Counted from the stretch's first letter, positions 8,094-16,067 are shown. The stretch: DNA of 32,879 bases from JAAETI01 sp964195945 (GCA_964195945.1 CAXMRC010000174.1:1-32879); one strand, 5' to 3'. Program-made: numbers and translations. The notes: generated from the letters alone by a model not told the origin.

Positions 8094-8942
8094 TCACACT
8101 CCCTTGATCTGCAGTAATTGGTCGACTTCGGTGTAGGGGAAAACTGCTCCGTCGGTACAGATGAATTTGGACCCGAACTGGCAGTGGCCGCAGATGCCGA
8201 TGCCGCACTTCATGTTGCGCTCCATCGTCACGTACAAATCCTCGGGCGCCATCTCGTAGTCGTCCATTAGACGTTGTGCGGTGACCGTCATCATGATCTC
8301 TGGACCGCACACCATCGCCGTCGTGTTGGCCGGGTCGAAGTCCACACGGCCGATCAGTCGGGTCACCACACCAACCGAACCGTGCCAGCCGCGGTCGGCG
8401 GAGTCGACGGTGATGAGTGAGGTGACGTCGTCACGACTCGCCCAGCGGTCGAGTTCCGTCTTGAACAGAATGTCGGCCGGTGTCCGGGTGCCGTACAGGA
8501 CAATCACCCGCTCGTACTTGTCCCTGTTCTCGAGGGCGTGATAGATAGCCGGTCGCAGCGGAGCTAGCCCGATACCTCCGCCGATGATCAACAGATCGCG
8601 ACCCTCAGCCTTTTCCATCGGCCACGGAGTTCCGAATGGGCCGCGGATCCCGACGTGGGCACCGGATTTGAGCAGGCCGAGTGCATTGGTAACCGCTCCG
8701 GTGCGACGGATGGTCTGCAGTATCGTTTCCTTGCGGGAGTTCCTGCTGCTGATCGAAATGGGCACCTCGCCGATTCCGAAGCTATACATCATCGTGAACT
8801 GGCCGGGCAGGAAGTTGAATTCGCCGTTTGGCGGTTCGAGTTCCAGGGTGAACGTATGGGCGAGTTCTTCGCGAACGCTCCGCACGTGGAACGGAACCGG
8901 TGTCATCTGATCGATGACGGCGGCCTCAGTGAGTGTGTCCAT
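8094..8942 (-). CDS. hydG: Hydrogenase/sulfur reductase gamma subunit, FAD/NAD(P)-binding
   Basis: At 282 residues this is a ferredoxin-NADP reductase-like flavoprotein. The FAD-binding beta barrel includes PGQFTMMYSFG, with the flavin-contacting arginine in SISSRNS. The pyridine-nucleotide domain includes LLIIGGGIGLAPLRP near 117 and VLYGTRTPADILF. The C-terminus carries four cysteines (CGIGICGHC and C in FICTDG) that bind a 2Fe-2S cluster, as in dihydroorotate dehydrogenase electron-transfer subunits. It passes electrons between NAD(P)H and the hydrogenase Fe-S chain. Its ATG overlaps the preceding cyclic-nucleotide-domain gene by 17 bases, with GGTGG upstream. NADP rather than NAD specificity is not decided by what I can see. 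Confidence 0.95.
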   Translation of the reverse strand: MDTLTEAAVIDQMTPVPFHVRSVREELAHTFTLELEPPNGEFNFLPGQFTMMYSFGIGEVPISISSRNSRKETILQTIRRTGAVTNALGLLKSGAHVGIRGPFGTPWPMEKAEGRDLLIIGGGIGLAPLRPAIYHALENRDKYERVIVLYGTRTPADILFKTELDRWASRDDVTSLITVDSADRGWHGSVGVVTRLIGRVDFDPANTTAMVCGPEIMMTVTAQRLMDDYEMAPEDLYVTMERNMKCGIGICGHCQFGSKFICTDGAVFPYTEVDQLLQIKGV

Positions 8943-9393
8943 AGAAATCCACCAGTTGGAGTCGGGTTGCGGCCAAGCGGTTTGTCATAATGTGGGCGAA
9001 CCGTTTCATCATTTCGTATCCGAGAACACAGTCCGAATCCTGCAGCGTTCGAAGCTGTTCGGCATCGAATCGGATCAACTGAGTCGGATCCAGTGCCAGT
9101 GCGCTGAACGACCAGCGATATGGCGGAAAGAGCCAGGACCATCCGAGCACCTCGCCACGGTGCAGCGTTTGCACGATGTGGTGGGCGCGGTGTGAGACGT
9201 TGAGCTCCAGGGCGACCGACCCCTCGAGGATCACGTAAGACGCGTCGGCGAAGCCACCTTCCTCGAAGATGAGGTCTCCGTCCGCGACTTCGATAGCCGT
9301 CGCCACCGATGCCAACCTGGTTAGTTGGTCCTCGCTCATACCCTTGAAGAACGCTTGCGTCCTCAAGATCCCGATCAGGGTTTCTTCTGTCAT
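8926..9393 (-). CDS. Stand-alone cyclic-nucleotide-binding domain protein inside the hydrogenase operon
   Basis: The 155-residue product is one CRP-like effector domain. It has the beta-roll glycines (GDLIFEEGGFADASYVILEGSVAL) and a phosphate-binding cassette-like GEVLGWSWLFPPYRWSFSALA near 80-100, with the arginine expected to contact the cyclic phosphate. A C-helix ends at residue 155, where CRP/FNR proteins would continue into a DNA-binding helix-turn-helix. No such domain follows. It overlaps hydB by four bases and hydG by 17, so it is made with the enzyme. It could be an allosteric or structural partner of the hydrogenase rather than a transcription factor; that is inference. Ligand identity is unknown. 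Confidence 0.88.
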   Translation of the reverse strand: MTEETLIGILRTQAFFKGMSEDQLTRLASVATAIEVADGDLIFEEGGFADASYVILEGSVALELNVSHRAHHIVQTLHRGEVLGWSWLFPPYRWSFSALALDPTQLIRFDAEQLRTLQDSDCVLGYEMMKRFAHIMTNRLAATRLQLVDFYGHTH

Positions 9394-10544
9394 CGTGCTG
9401 CACCTCCAACTGTGATCTGGCTATCGCGCAAGTCGCCGCGCCGGATTGCGGCTGCTTCTGCGGTGATGTCGATCCCGACCGGGCACCAGGTGATGCACCG
9501 TCCGCACCCGACACACCCCGACTCGCCGAATTGGTCCACCCACGTCGCCAGTTTGTGCGTGATCCATTGGCGATAGCGTGACGCGGTTGTGTATCGCGTC
9601 GACCGGCCGTGCATGTAGGTGAAGTCGAGGGTGAAGCATGAGTCCCACTTGCGGGTGCGCGTGGCATGCTCGCCATCGAGTGAGAGATCGTCTTCGACCG
9701 TATTGCAGAAACAAGTCGGACAAACCATCGTGCAGTTGGCGCAACCGAGGCACCTCTCTGCGATGCTGGCCCAGCGGGGATTGAGGGCGTTGCCTTTCAG
9801 AAGGTCCTGTAGGCCTTCAGTGTCGAGACTCTTCCCCATTGAGTTCGCTGCCGCGGCCAGAAGTTCTTGCGCTGTCGCAATCTCGCCGTCGCTGGCGTCT
9901 TTGAGTGAGCTCACCTCCTCCAGTACTTCGGCGCCGGCCTCGGAACCGCTCTCGATCAGGTACCGCATGTTGCCGTGATAGGTGATCTCGGTGATGGCGA
10001 TGTCGTACCCGGATTTGGCCGCGGGGCCGGTATCCATCGAGGCACAGAAGCAGTTCCCGCCTGGCTCCACACAGTTTACGGCGACGATGAATGCATCATT
10101 CCTGGTTGCGGTGTACCCGGCGATGCTCGGAACACCGTTGTATCCCGCGTATACCCGATCGGTGATCTGGATCGCAGCCAGCTCACACGGGCGGACTCCG
10201 AAGAACGCATACTTTGGGGGTTTCGGTAGGGGATCGGTCATGAACCCCTCCGGACTGATTGTTCCCGACCAGACAACTGCCTCTGGTGGATTGAGATACT
10301 GTTTCCACGATTGTGGTCCGACGACATACCCGAAGAGTTTCTCGTCACCTCGTTGCTCAAGACGGTATCGCCCTGGCTCCTGTAGGTCGGTCCACCCTTT
10401 GGGAAGGTCTTCGATTCCCTCAATATCGTCGTAGACGAGGGCCCCATTGCGGATAATCGGTCCGATGACGCGATGGCCCCTGGCGGCCAATGCTTGAATC
10501 AAACGATCGATACCCGACTGGCCCGAGACGTAAATCTCGCTCAC
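9390..10544 (-). CDS. hydB: Hydrogenase/sulfur reductase beta subunit, 4Fe-4S protein
   Basis: This 384-residue protein is the Fe-S beta subunit of group 3b enzymes. The N-terminal two-thirds include the conserved FFGVRPCELAAIQITDRVY segment and NCFCASMDTGP. Two ferredoxin-like clusters follow: CLGCANCTMVCPTCFC near 295 and CVGCGRCITWCPVGID near 365. GTG at 10544 is chosen because AGAGGAGA lies about eight bases upstream. A longer frame to 10631 has no ribosome binding site and a low-complexity N-terminus. It is the first gene of the operon and diverges from ppdK. It links the flavin subunit to the small subunit and is implicated in sulfur reduction in the archaeal homologue. Confidence 0.94.
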   Translation of the reverse strand: MSEIYVSGQSGIDRLIQALAARGHRVIGPIIRNGALVYDDIEGIEDLPKGWTDLQEPGRYRLEQRGDEKLFGYVVGPQSWKQYLNPPEAVVWSGTISPEGFMTDPLPKPPKYAFFGVRPCELAAIQITDRVYAGYNGVPSIAGYTATRNDAFIVAVNCVEPGGNCFCASMDTGPAAKSGYDIAITEITYHGNMRYLIESGSEAGAEVLEEVSSLKDASDGEIATAQELLAAAANSMGKSLDTEGLQDLLKGNALNPRWASIAERCLGCANCTMVCPTCFCNTVEDDLSLDGEHATRTRKWDSCFTLDFTYMHGRSTRYTTASRYRQWITHKLATWVDQFGESGCVGCGRCITWCPVGIDITAEAAAIRRGDLRDSQITVGGAAR

Positions 10545-10729
10545 AGCCGTATCTCCTCTCGGTAACCCCTCTACGCTACGAAGCGCGGACATAGGCGTAA
10601 TGGGCCGATTGGCCTCACTTGAGTGGCGCACGACCCTTGTGGCGGGACGTGGTGACTGGTGAGGTAGGGCTGGTCGTGCGTTTCTGCGCGGGCTGATGAA
10701 ATGTACCTTCCTATCGATAGGCGGAAAGA
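10545..10729. promoter_or_regulatory. Divergent hydrogenase/ppdK intergenic region with 12-bp palindrome
   Basis: The 185 bases between the divergent hydB and ppdK starts must hold both promoters. A perfect palindrome CCTATCGATAGG lies at 10710-10721, immediately upstream of and touching the ppdK ribosome binding site (GGCGGAAAG). GGCCGATTGGCC at 10607-10618 is another short inverted repeat. No convincing -35/-10 pair could be assigned. Confidence 0.35.
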
Positions 10730-13408
10730 ATGAAGAAATGGGTCTATACCTTTGACGAGGTCTCTGATGCTGAGACCTTGGTTGGAGATTGGGACGGCGT
10801 TCGTGGCTTGCTCGGTGGCAAGGGCGCCAACCTCGCCGACATGACCAGGCTCGATATTCCGGTACCTCCCGGATTCACTATCACGACCGAAGCGTGTAAC
10901 GCTCATGTGGACGCGGCCGGCACGGTGCCCGAGGGCATGTGGGACCAGGTCCGGTCCGCACTCGACACTGTCGAAGCGAAGACCGGCAAGAAGTTCGGCG
11001 ATGTGAGCAACCCGCTGCTCGTTTCCTGCCGTTCCGGCGCCAAGTTCTCTATGCCGGGCATGATGGACACGGTGCTTGACATCGGTCTCAACGCCGACGT
11101 GGTGAAGTCGCTCGCCGACATCAGCGGCGATGCCCACTTCGCTTATGACTCCTACCGCCGTCTCATCCAGATGTTTGGCTCCGTCGTTCTCGATAAGGCA
11201 GACGAACCGTATGAAGAGGTGCTGAAAGAGTTCCGGACCAAGAGCGGCGTCCCTACCGATGCCGACCTGTCGACCGAAGACCTGATGGCGATTGTGGATC
11301 GCTTCCGCGCCCTCACCCCCGAATTTCCGGACGATCCTGACGCTCAGTTGAAGTTGGCCGTCGAAGCAGTCTTCAGGTCCTGGAGCGGCAAGCGGGCCAC
11401 AGACTACCGAAACGCTTCGAAGATCCCTCACGATCTTGGTACTGCTGTCAACGTGCAGACGATGGTGTTCGGCAACCTTGGTGATGATTGCTTGACCGGT
11501 GTCGCGATGTCGCGCCACGGTGCGACTGGCGAGAATCATATTGAGGGTGACTACCTCTTCAACGCTCAGGGTGAAGACGTGGTTGCCGGCACCCGTGCGA
11601 CGACGAATATCTCGCAGATGGCCACAGAGATGCCAAAGGCATACGAGGAGTTGTTGGCGATTTCGGGTCAGCTCGAAGATCACTATCGAGATATGCAGGA
11701 TATGGAGTTCACCGTCGAAAACGGCAAGCTCTGGCTGCTGCAGACACGCGACGGCAAGCGCACTGCCCAGGCTGCAGTCCGAATAGCAGTCGAGTTGGTA
11801 GACGAGGGCAAGATCTCGAAGGAAGACGCCGTGATGCGGGTGACGCCGGATCAGGTCGATTTCTTCCTGCATCCGCAGTTCAGCGTCGAGTCGCGCAAAG
11901 CGGCAACCGCCGCCGGCAATCTGCTCGCCAAGGGTTTGAACGTGTCGCCTGGAGCGGCGGTTGGTGTCGTTGCCTTCGACGCAGACACCGCGGTCACTTG
12001 GGCCGAGGCTGGCAAGAAGGTCATCCTGGTTCGGCCCGAGACAAAGCCCGACGACGTTCATGGAATGCTCGCCGCGGAGGGCATCGTCACCAGCCGTGGT
12101 GGCCGCACCAGCCACGCCGCGCTTGTAGCCCGTCAGTTCGGGAAGCCGGCTGTTGTCGGTATTGCCGAACTGGAAATCGATCTCGAGGCCCGCTCGATGG
12201 CCGTCGGTGACGTTGTTGTCAACGAAGGCGAATTCGTCTCGATTGAGGGTACGAGCGGCGAGGTCTTCAGCGGCCAGTTGCCCACCTTCATCCCCGATAT
12301 CAACGACCGCTGGCTGTCGACGCTTCTAGGTTGGGCTGACGAGTTCCGTAGTCTCGGCGTTCTTGCCAATGCCGACTACCCGGCCGACGCCAAGCGTGCC
12401 CTCGAATACGGTGCAGAAGGTATCGGCCTATGCCGCACCGAGCACATGTTCTTCGAGGCGGTGCGTCTCCCGATAGTGCAGCGCATGATCCTTGCTGAGA
12501 ACCTCGCGGACCGCCAAGCGGCTCTCGATGAGCTGCTGCCGATGCAGCGCGAGGACTTCAGGGGCCTGTTCGAGGCAATGTCCGGCAAGCCGGTCATCAT
12601 CCGTCTCATCGATCCGCCACTTCATGAGTTCCTTCCGGCCCATGATGAGTTGGAGTACGAGCTTCATGATCTCGAAGGTGACAAGTCGGCTCCTCACGAT
12701 GCTGAGATCAAAGAGCTCGAGCGGGTGATGGGCCGTGTCGATGCTCTCCACGAAGAGAATCCAATGCTCGGCTTCCGTGGTGTGCGTCTCGGCATTTTGA
12801 TGCCGGAAATCTCACAGATGCAGGCACGGGCGATCTTCGAAGCGGCGTGTGACGCAGCAGAGAACGGTTTCACACCGATTCCTGAGGTGATGATCCCGCT
12901 GTCGATCCATGTCAAGGAGCTGGAGCGGCTTCGTGCCCTGATTGTGGCTGTGGCCGACGAGGTCATGGCAGCCCGCGGCGTCACGGTCGACTACAAGGTG
13001 GGCACGATGGTGGAGACACCACGTGCAGCCCTTACCGCCGGCCCCCTGGCCCGTGAGGCGGAATTCTTCTCATTCGGTACCAACGATCTGACGCAGACCA
13101 CATTTGCGATCAGCCGTGATGATGCTGAGAAGAGCTTCCTGATCCAGTACGTGGAGCAGGGCATCCTTCCGGTCAATCCGTTCCAGACGATCGACCGTCT
13201 CGGTGTCGGTGGGCTGATCAAGCTGGCCGTCGAAGGTGGCCGCAAGCAGCGTCCCGGTATGGAGATTGGGATCTGCGGTGAACATGGTGGCGACCCGGAT
13301 TCGATTGCACTGTGCCACGAGTTTGGTCTCGACTACGTGAGCTGTTCGCCATTCCGGGTCCCCGTGGCCCGTCTCGCAGCTGCGCATGCTGCGATCAACC
13401 AGAAGTAA
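10730..13408 (+). CDS. ppdK: Pyruvate, phosphate dikinase
   Basis: At 892 residues this has the full three-domain layout. The N-terminal ATP-grasp domain begins LLGGKGANLADM (residues 28-39). The central phosphohistidine swivel contains GGRTSHAALVARQFGKPAVVG, with the catalytic His at about 462. The C-terminal PEP/pyruvate TIM barrel carries GIGLCRTEHMFF, FFSFGTNDLTQTTF and GICGEHGGDPDS, with the catalytic cysteine. The enzyme interconverts ATP + Pi + pyruvate with AMP + PPi + PEP. Beside NifJ and a hydrogenase it fits a pyruvate-centred metabolism in either direction. ATG 10730 follows GGCGGAAAG closely. No PPDK regulatory kinase gene is present. A strong hairpin terminates it 14 bases after the stop. 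Confidence 0.98.
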   Translation: MKKWVYTFDEVSDAETLVGDWDGVRGLLGGKGANLADMTRLDIPVPPGFTITTEACNAHVDAAGTVPEGMWDQVRSALDTVEAKTGKKFGDVSNPLLVSCRSGAKFSMPGMMDTVLDIGLNADVVKSLADISGDAHFAYDSYRRLIQMFGSVVLDKADEPYEEVLKEFRTKSGVPTDADLSTEDLMAIVDRFRALTPEFPDDPDAQLKLAVEAVFRSWSGKRATDYRNASKIPHDLGTAVNVQTMVFGNLGDDCLTGVAMSRHGATGENHIEGDYLFNAQGEDVVAGTRATTNISQMATEMPKAYEELLAISGQLEDHYRDMQDMEFTVENGKLWLLQTRDGKRTAQAAVRIAVELVDEGKISKEDAVMRVTPDQVDFFLHPQFSVESRKAATAAGNLLAKGLNVSPGAAVGVVAFDADTAVTWAEAGKKVILVRPETKPDDVHGMLAAEGIVTSRGGRTSHAALVARQFGKPAVVGIAELEIDLEARSMAVGDVVVNEGEFVSIEGTSGEVFSGQLPTFIPDINDRWLSTLLGWADEFRSLGVLANADYPADAKRALEYGAEGIGLCRTEHMFFEAVRLPIVQRMILAENLADRQAALDELLPMQREDFRGLFEAMSGKPVIIRLIDPPLHEFLPAHDELEYELHDLEGDKSAPHDAEIKELERVMGRVDALHEENPMLGFRGVRLGILMPEISQMQARAIFEAACDAAENGFTPIPEVMIPLSIHVKELERLRALIVAVADEVMAARGVTVDYKVGTMVETPRAALTAGPLAREAEFFSFGTNDLTQTTFAISRDDAEKSFLIQYVEQGILPVNPFQTIDRLGVGGLIKLAVEGGRKQRPGMEIGICGEHGGDPDSIALCHEFGLDYVSCSPFRVPVARLAAAHAAINQK

Positions 13409-13421
13409 GTAAACGGCCTTC

Positions 13422-13453
13422 CGATGAACCCTCCCTCCAGGGAGGGTTCATCG
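13422..13453 (+). terminator. Hairpin terminator after ppdK, probably bidirectional
   Basis: A perfect 15-bp stem (CGATGAACCCTCCCT at 13422-13436 and its complement at 13439-13453) closes on two bases and lies 14 bases past the ppdK stop and 40 bases past the end of the convergent deaminase gene. No U-tract follows directly, as is common for GC-rich actinobacterial terminators. Confidence 0.85.
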
Positions 13454-13492
13454 CATGCGTTTTCGGGTTTCTTCCCACCGGCGGGACGTGGC

Positions 13493-13966
13493 CTACTGAC
13501 CCTCGTATATTTCGACGGTGTCGTCGAGGATGTCGAGAGTTACGTCTGCCGCGGCGAGGATCTCAGGGGTGTCACCACCGGCGTGATAGCGGCGGTGGGC
13601 GACGACTCGGGTCACCCCGCTGCTTGCGATGAGCATTGCACAGACCCTGCACGGCTCCATGGAGCAATACATGGTGGTTCCATCCAGCTGCAGCCCATAG
13701 CGAGCAGCCTGGACGATGGCGTTCTGCTCGGCATGCACGGTCCGTACACAGTGTTGACGGGAGGTGCCGTCATCATCGATGGCCTGCTTGAAGTCATGGC
13801 CGATATCGTCACAGTGAGGCATCCCCGAGGGCGATCCAACGTATCCGGTGCAGATGATGCGTTTGTTACGGACCACAACACAGCCACTCTTGCCCCGGTC
13901 GCATGTGGCGCGAGCCGCGACCTCGTCGACAAGGCCTAGGAAGTATTCATCCCAACTTGGTCTCAT
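13493..13966 (-). CDS. dCMP deaminase family protein (ComEB-like)
   Basis: This 157-residue zinc enzyme has the cytidine/deoxycytidylate deaminase signature: HAEQNAI (His 78, catalytic Glu 80) and MEPCRVC (Cys 106 and 109) as zinc ligands. The N-terminal RPSWDEYFLGLVDEVAARATC and GYVGSPSGMPHC segments are typical of dCMP deaminases, which make dUMP for thymidylate synthesis. Extra cysteines and histidines (Cys 22, His 51, Cys 52, Cys 73) fit the second structural zinc site of that family. There is no clear Shine-Dalgarno before the ATG, so the gene may be leaderless. It is probably cotranscribed with the unknown gene upstream, 39 bases away. The allosteric type (dCTP/dTTP) cannot be told. Confidence 0.92.
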   Translation of the reverse strand: MRPSWDEYFLGLVDEVAARATCDRGKSGCVVVRNKRIICTGYVGSPSGMPHCDDIGHDFKQAIDDDGTSRQHCVRTVHAEQNAIVQAARYGLQLDGTTMYCSMEPCRVCAMLIASSGVTRVVAHRRYHAGGDTPEILAAADVTLDILDDTVEIYEGQ

Positions 13967-14005
13967 GGGGCCACGTTACCGCGGGGATCATTGGAATGAC
14001 GAGGG

Positions 14006-14785
14006 TCAGGTTCCGACCGCAGCTGGCGGAGTGGTGGAGTAGACGGCCGTGGCATATGCGTTGATATAGCGCCGTCGGGCGAACTCGTTGTCTTCCTTGC
14101 GAAGCGCCATCGAGCCAATCACCAGATCTGGCGTTTTCTCAACTGAACGGGGCAGGTATTCACATGCGTATGCCCAAGCGCCAGGAGAGCGAGCTTCGTC
14201 CCAATCCAGGTAGGCCGAGAAACTGGCGCCGATGGCATCACAACTCAAGAACTCGGAGAACACGCGTGTTGGCAGGGAACTGTAGAAGTCAACGCTGTAG
14301 GTGGCACCGTTGTCCTTTGCGAGATCGAGGAAGAAGGCTTCGAGCATCTCGGGTGAGCCTGGTTCGCACAACGCTATGGCTTCCCAGTGCTGCGCGACGA
14401 CCCCATCGGGTGACACCGAGATGTAGGTGCGGTCGCCGAGACGGAGCAATTGAAGCGAGTTGCCGAAGCTGGGTGCGCCATCTTCGTGCCACTCCATCGT
14501 GACAAGCGACGTCATATCGAATTCAGCATTGAATATCTCAAACGCCTCGTCTTCATCATGAAGTTCGAAGACGTCGGATGCCACCAAACCCATGTCGAGG
14601 GGGACTACCGGCATGAGAACACGGCCGTGCTCCGTCTGGAGCCGGATCTCGGTCATTTCGTTCTGCAGTTCTTCGTCGAGCGCGATCGGATCGAGTGTCA
14701 ACTTCTGTTCCTCCACATCGTGAATGGATCGGTCGATTCTGTCAGTCACCTGAGCGCTTATTTTCCCTGCCTCATGGTTAGCCAT
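14006..14785 (-). CDS. Conserved-looking protein of unknown function
   Basis: I do not recognise this soluble, acidic protein. It has no signal peptide or membrane segment. The middle looks like alternating strands (GRVLMPVVPLDMGL, RTYISVSPDGVV, ATYSVDFYSSLP), with acidic patches such as ELHDEDEAFEI, and the C-terminus ends in Arg-Arg-Arg-Tyr followed by Ala/Thr/Pro-rich residues. The start is uncertain. ATG 14785 lacks a ribosome binding site and sits 12 bases from a terminator hairpin. TTG 14701 has GGAGGA seven bases upstream and would give 231 residues. The dCMP deaminase follows after 39 bases. Codon use matches its neighbours, so it is very probably coding. Confidence 0.75.
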   Translation of the reverse strand: MANHEAGKISAQVTDRIDRSIHDVEEQKLTLDPIALDEELQNEMTEIRLQTEHGRVLMPVVPLDMGLVASDVFELHDEDEAFEIFNAEFDMTSLVTMEWHEDGAPSFGNSLQLLRLGDRTYISVSPDGVVAQHWEAIALCEPGSPEMLEAFFLDLAKDNGATYSVDFYSSLPTRVFSEFLSCDAIGASFSAYLDWDEARSPGAWAYACEYLPRSVEKTPDLVIGSMALRKEDNEFARRRYINAYATAVYSTTPPAAVGT

Positions 14786-14796
14786 GTGCCATAGCA

Positions 14797-14824
14797 AAGG
14801 CCCGGACGTTCGCGTCCGGGCCTT
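14797..14824 (-). terminator. Hairpin terminator with UUCG-type tetraloop
   Basis: AAGGCCCGGACG (14797-14808) pairs perfectly with 14813-14824 around a TTCG loop on the plus strand (CGAA on the minus strand). It stands 24 bases past the end of the minus-strand small gene at 14849 and is followed on that strand by TTTGCT. It should separate that gene from the unknown gene downstream. Confidence 0.88.
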
Positions 14825-14848
14825 GTTTCGTTGTGGAGGTGGAGGATT

Positions 14849-15154
14849 TCAGCTGAGAATGTCTTCGATGTCTATTTCGGTGAGGAAGCTCCTGGAATGC
14901 ATGTGGTCCAGGTGTTCACGGATCTCGTCGTCCTCCAGGCCCTCTTCTCGCATCATGGCGACGGTGTAGCGTGCCATCTTGGCGGCGCAATCGGGGTTGT
15001 CCGCAAAGAATCCTTGTATCGTTTCGCCACGACCTCGACCACCGAATGGTCTACCCATGCGCAGGCCGTCACCGCGTCCTCTGGTCATTCGACCGGTCCG
15101 CAGCATGCGTCCGTGACGTCTTCCACCGTGTCTGTGTGTTTCTCTATGTTCCAT
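14849..15154 (-). CDS. Arg/His/Gly-rich small protein divergent from tetR, unknown function
   Basis: The product has 101 residues. The first 50 are rich in Arg, Gly and His (MEHRETHRHGGRRHGR and further RG repeats). The last 50 form an acidic helical segment with FFADNPDCAAKMARYTVAMM and EDDEIREHLDHMHSRSF. There is no signal peptide. Its N-terminus resembles that of the divergent TetR protein (MEHSRHGGHRGG). A well-formed minus-strand promoter, TTGCAA - 17 bases - TATGCT (15238-15210), lies upstream, with the 26-bp palindrome covering the likely start of transcription. That predicts repression by the neighbouring TetR regulator. The His-rich start could bind metal or nucleic acid; this is speculation. 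Confidence 0.7.
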   Translation of the reverse strand: MEHRETHRHGGRRHGRMLRTGRMTRGRGDGLRMGRPFGGRGRGETIQGFFADNPDCAAKMARYTVAMMREEGLEDDEIREHLDHMHSRSFLTEIDIEDILS

Positions 15155-15184
15155 TGGGGTGTCTTTCTATTTTGCAAGATTCGG

Positions 15185-15238
15185 TACAATCTGTAGCGCT
15201 ACAGTTTGTAGCATACATGATCTTCTCTGACTTTGCAA
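15185..15238 (-). promoter_or_regulatory. Promoter and 26-bp TetR-type operator between divergent genes
   Basis: Bases 15185-15210 form a 26-bp inverted repeat with a single mismatched pair: TACAA-T-CTGTAGC and its mirror, with the core CTGTAGCGCTACAG perfect. On the minus strand TTGCAA (15238-15233) and TATGCT (15215-15210) are separated by 17 bases, so the operator starts at the edge of the -10 box and covers the transcription start. A second imperfect repeat, CAACA-AAA-TGTTG at 15236-15248, overlaps the -35 and the tetR start region. Both promoters can be controlled here. Confidence 0.75.
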
Positions 15239-15260
15239 CAAAATGTTGTACAGTTGGCGG

Positions 15261-15869
15261 ATGGAGCACTCAAGACATGGCGGGCATCGTGGTGGCGGGG
15301 GTCATCGACGCCGTGATCCCCGTGTGGCCCGGACCAGGTCGGTCGTTCTCGAGGCGGCCCGGAAGCTTCTTGTCGAAGAAGGGGCAGAGACGGTCACCGC
15401 ACTCCGAATCAGCGAGGCCACGGGGATAGCCAGAACGACAATCTATCGACATTGGCCCGATCGTGAGGATCTTCTTCGCGACACCGTTGCTCTTGAGGAA
15501 CCGGAGCCTCCAGTTGCGCTGACCGGCGACACGCGCACCGACCTGATAGTGATCCTCACCCATATGAGTGACCGTATCGGGCGACGGCGCGGCGCACGTT
15601 TCATGGCGGTTTCGATAGAACGCTCGGGGTTGCGTGGCGACGTCGGCAGCCCACACCGAGACATGGTTCGACGCCGGCTTGAACCTCTGCAGAATGTTCT
15701 GGAGAACGCGGTGGCGGCCGGGAATCTGGACGAATCCCTTGACGTCGAGGCTGCAGTCGCCCAACTGGCAGGACCGCCCTTCTTTAGGGCGGTATTCATG
15801 CGTCAGCAGTTCGATCCCGTCTTCCTGGCGGACGTCGTCGATGCCTTTCTTGCTGCCCACCAGCGGTAG
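15261..15869 (+). CDS. TetR/AcrR family transcriptional regulator
   Basis: The 202-residue protein has a TetR helix-turn-helix at about residues 20-65, with LLVEEGAETVTALRISEATGI and ARTTIYRHWPDREDLL, followed by an all-helical ligand domain. An unusual N-terminal extension, MEHSRHGGHRGGGGHRRR, precedes it and resembles the N-terminus of the divergent small protein. I chose ATG 15261 over ATG 15243 because of that similarity; neither has a good ribosome binding site, so the mRNA may be leaderless. The near-perfect 26-bp palindrome 50 bases upstream is its probable operator, giving autoregulation and control of the divergent gene. The ligand is unknown. A link to the downstream dehydrogenase is possible, but that gene has different operator-like repeats. 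Confidence 0.92.
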   Translation: MEHSRHGGHRGGGGHRRRDPRVARTRSVVLEAARKLLVEEGAETVTALRISEATGIARTTIYRHWPDREDLLRDTVALEEPEPPVALTGDTRTDLIVILTHMSDRIGRRRGARFMAVSIERSGLRGDVGSPHRDMVRRRLEPLQNVLENAVAAGNLDESLDVEAAVAQLAGPPFFRAVFMRQQFDPVFLADVVDAFLAAHQR

Positions 15870-15981
15870 TCCCTTACGGAACTTGTATCAAGCCGGCTGT
15901 TGTGCGCTCTTGTAGTCAAGGAATGGCACCGGTCTGGACACACGGCGATGGTGGGTGGTGATGCTGTGGGGCTGGTCGCGA

Positions 15982-16022
15982 CGGTGTTGCCGCTCGTCGA
16001 GGGGGTTCGAGCGGCAACACCG
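15982..16022. repeat. 15-bp perfect inverted repeat downstream of tetR
   Basis: CGGTGTTGCCGCTCG (15982-15996) pairs exactly with 16008-16022 across an 11-base loop. It lies in the 279-base gap between tetR and the dehydrogenase, 113 bases after the tetR stop. No U-tract follows. It may be a terminator of the actinobacterial type, or a structured RNA element. The rest of the gap up to 16060 shows no coding potential. Confidence 0.6.
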
Positions 16023-16067
16023 CCCTCGGCGTTTCTCGTCTTGGAAGGGTAGGTCCCGCCTCCTGAC

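Noticed and set aside
10571..12115. 514-codon minus-strand open frame opposite ppdK
   Set aside because: It is antisense to a certain gene, has no recognisable motif, and long antisense frames are expected with strongly biased GC-rich codons.
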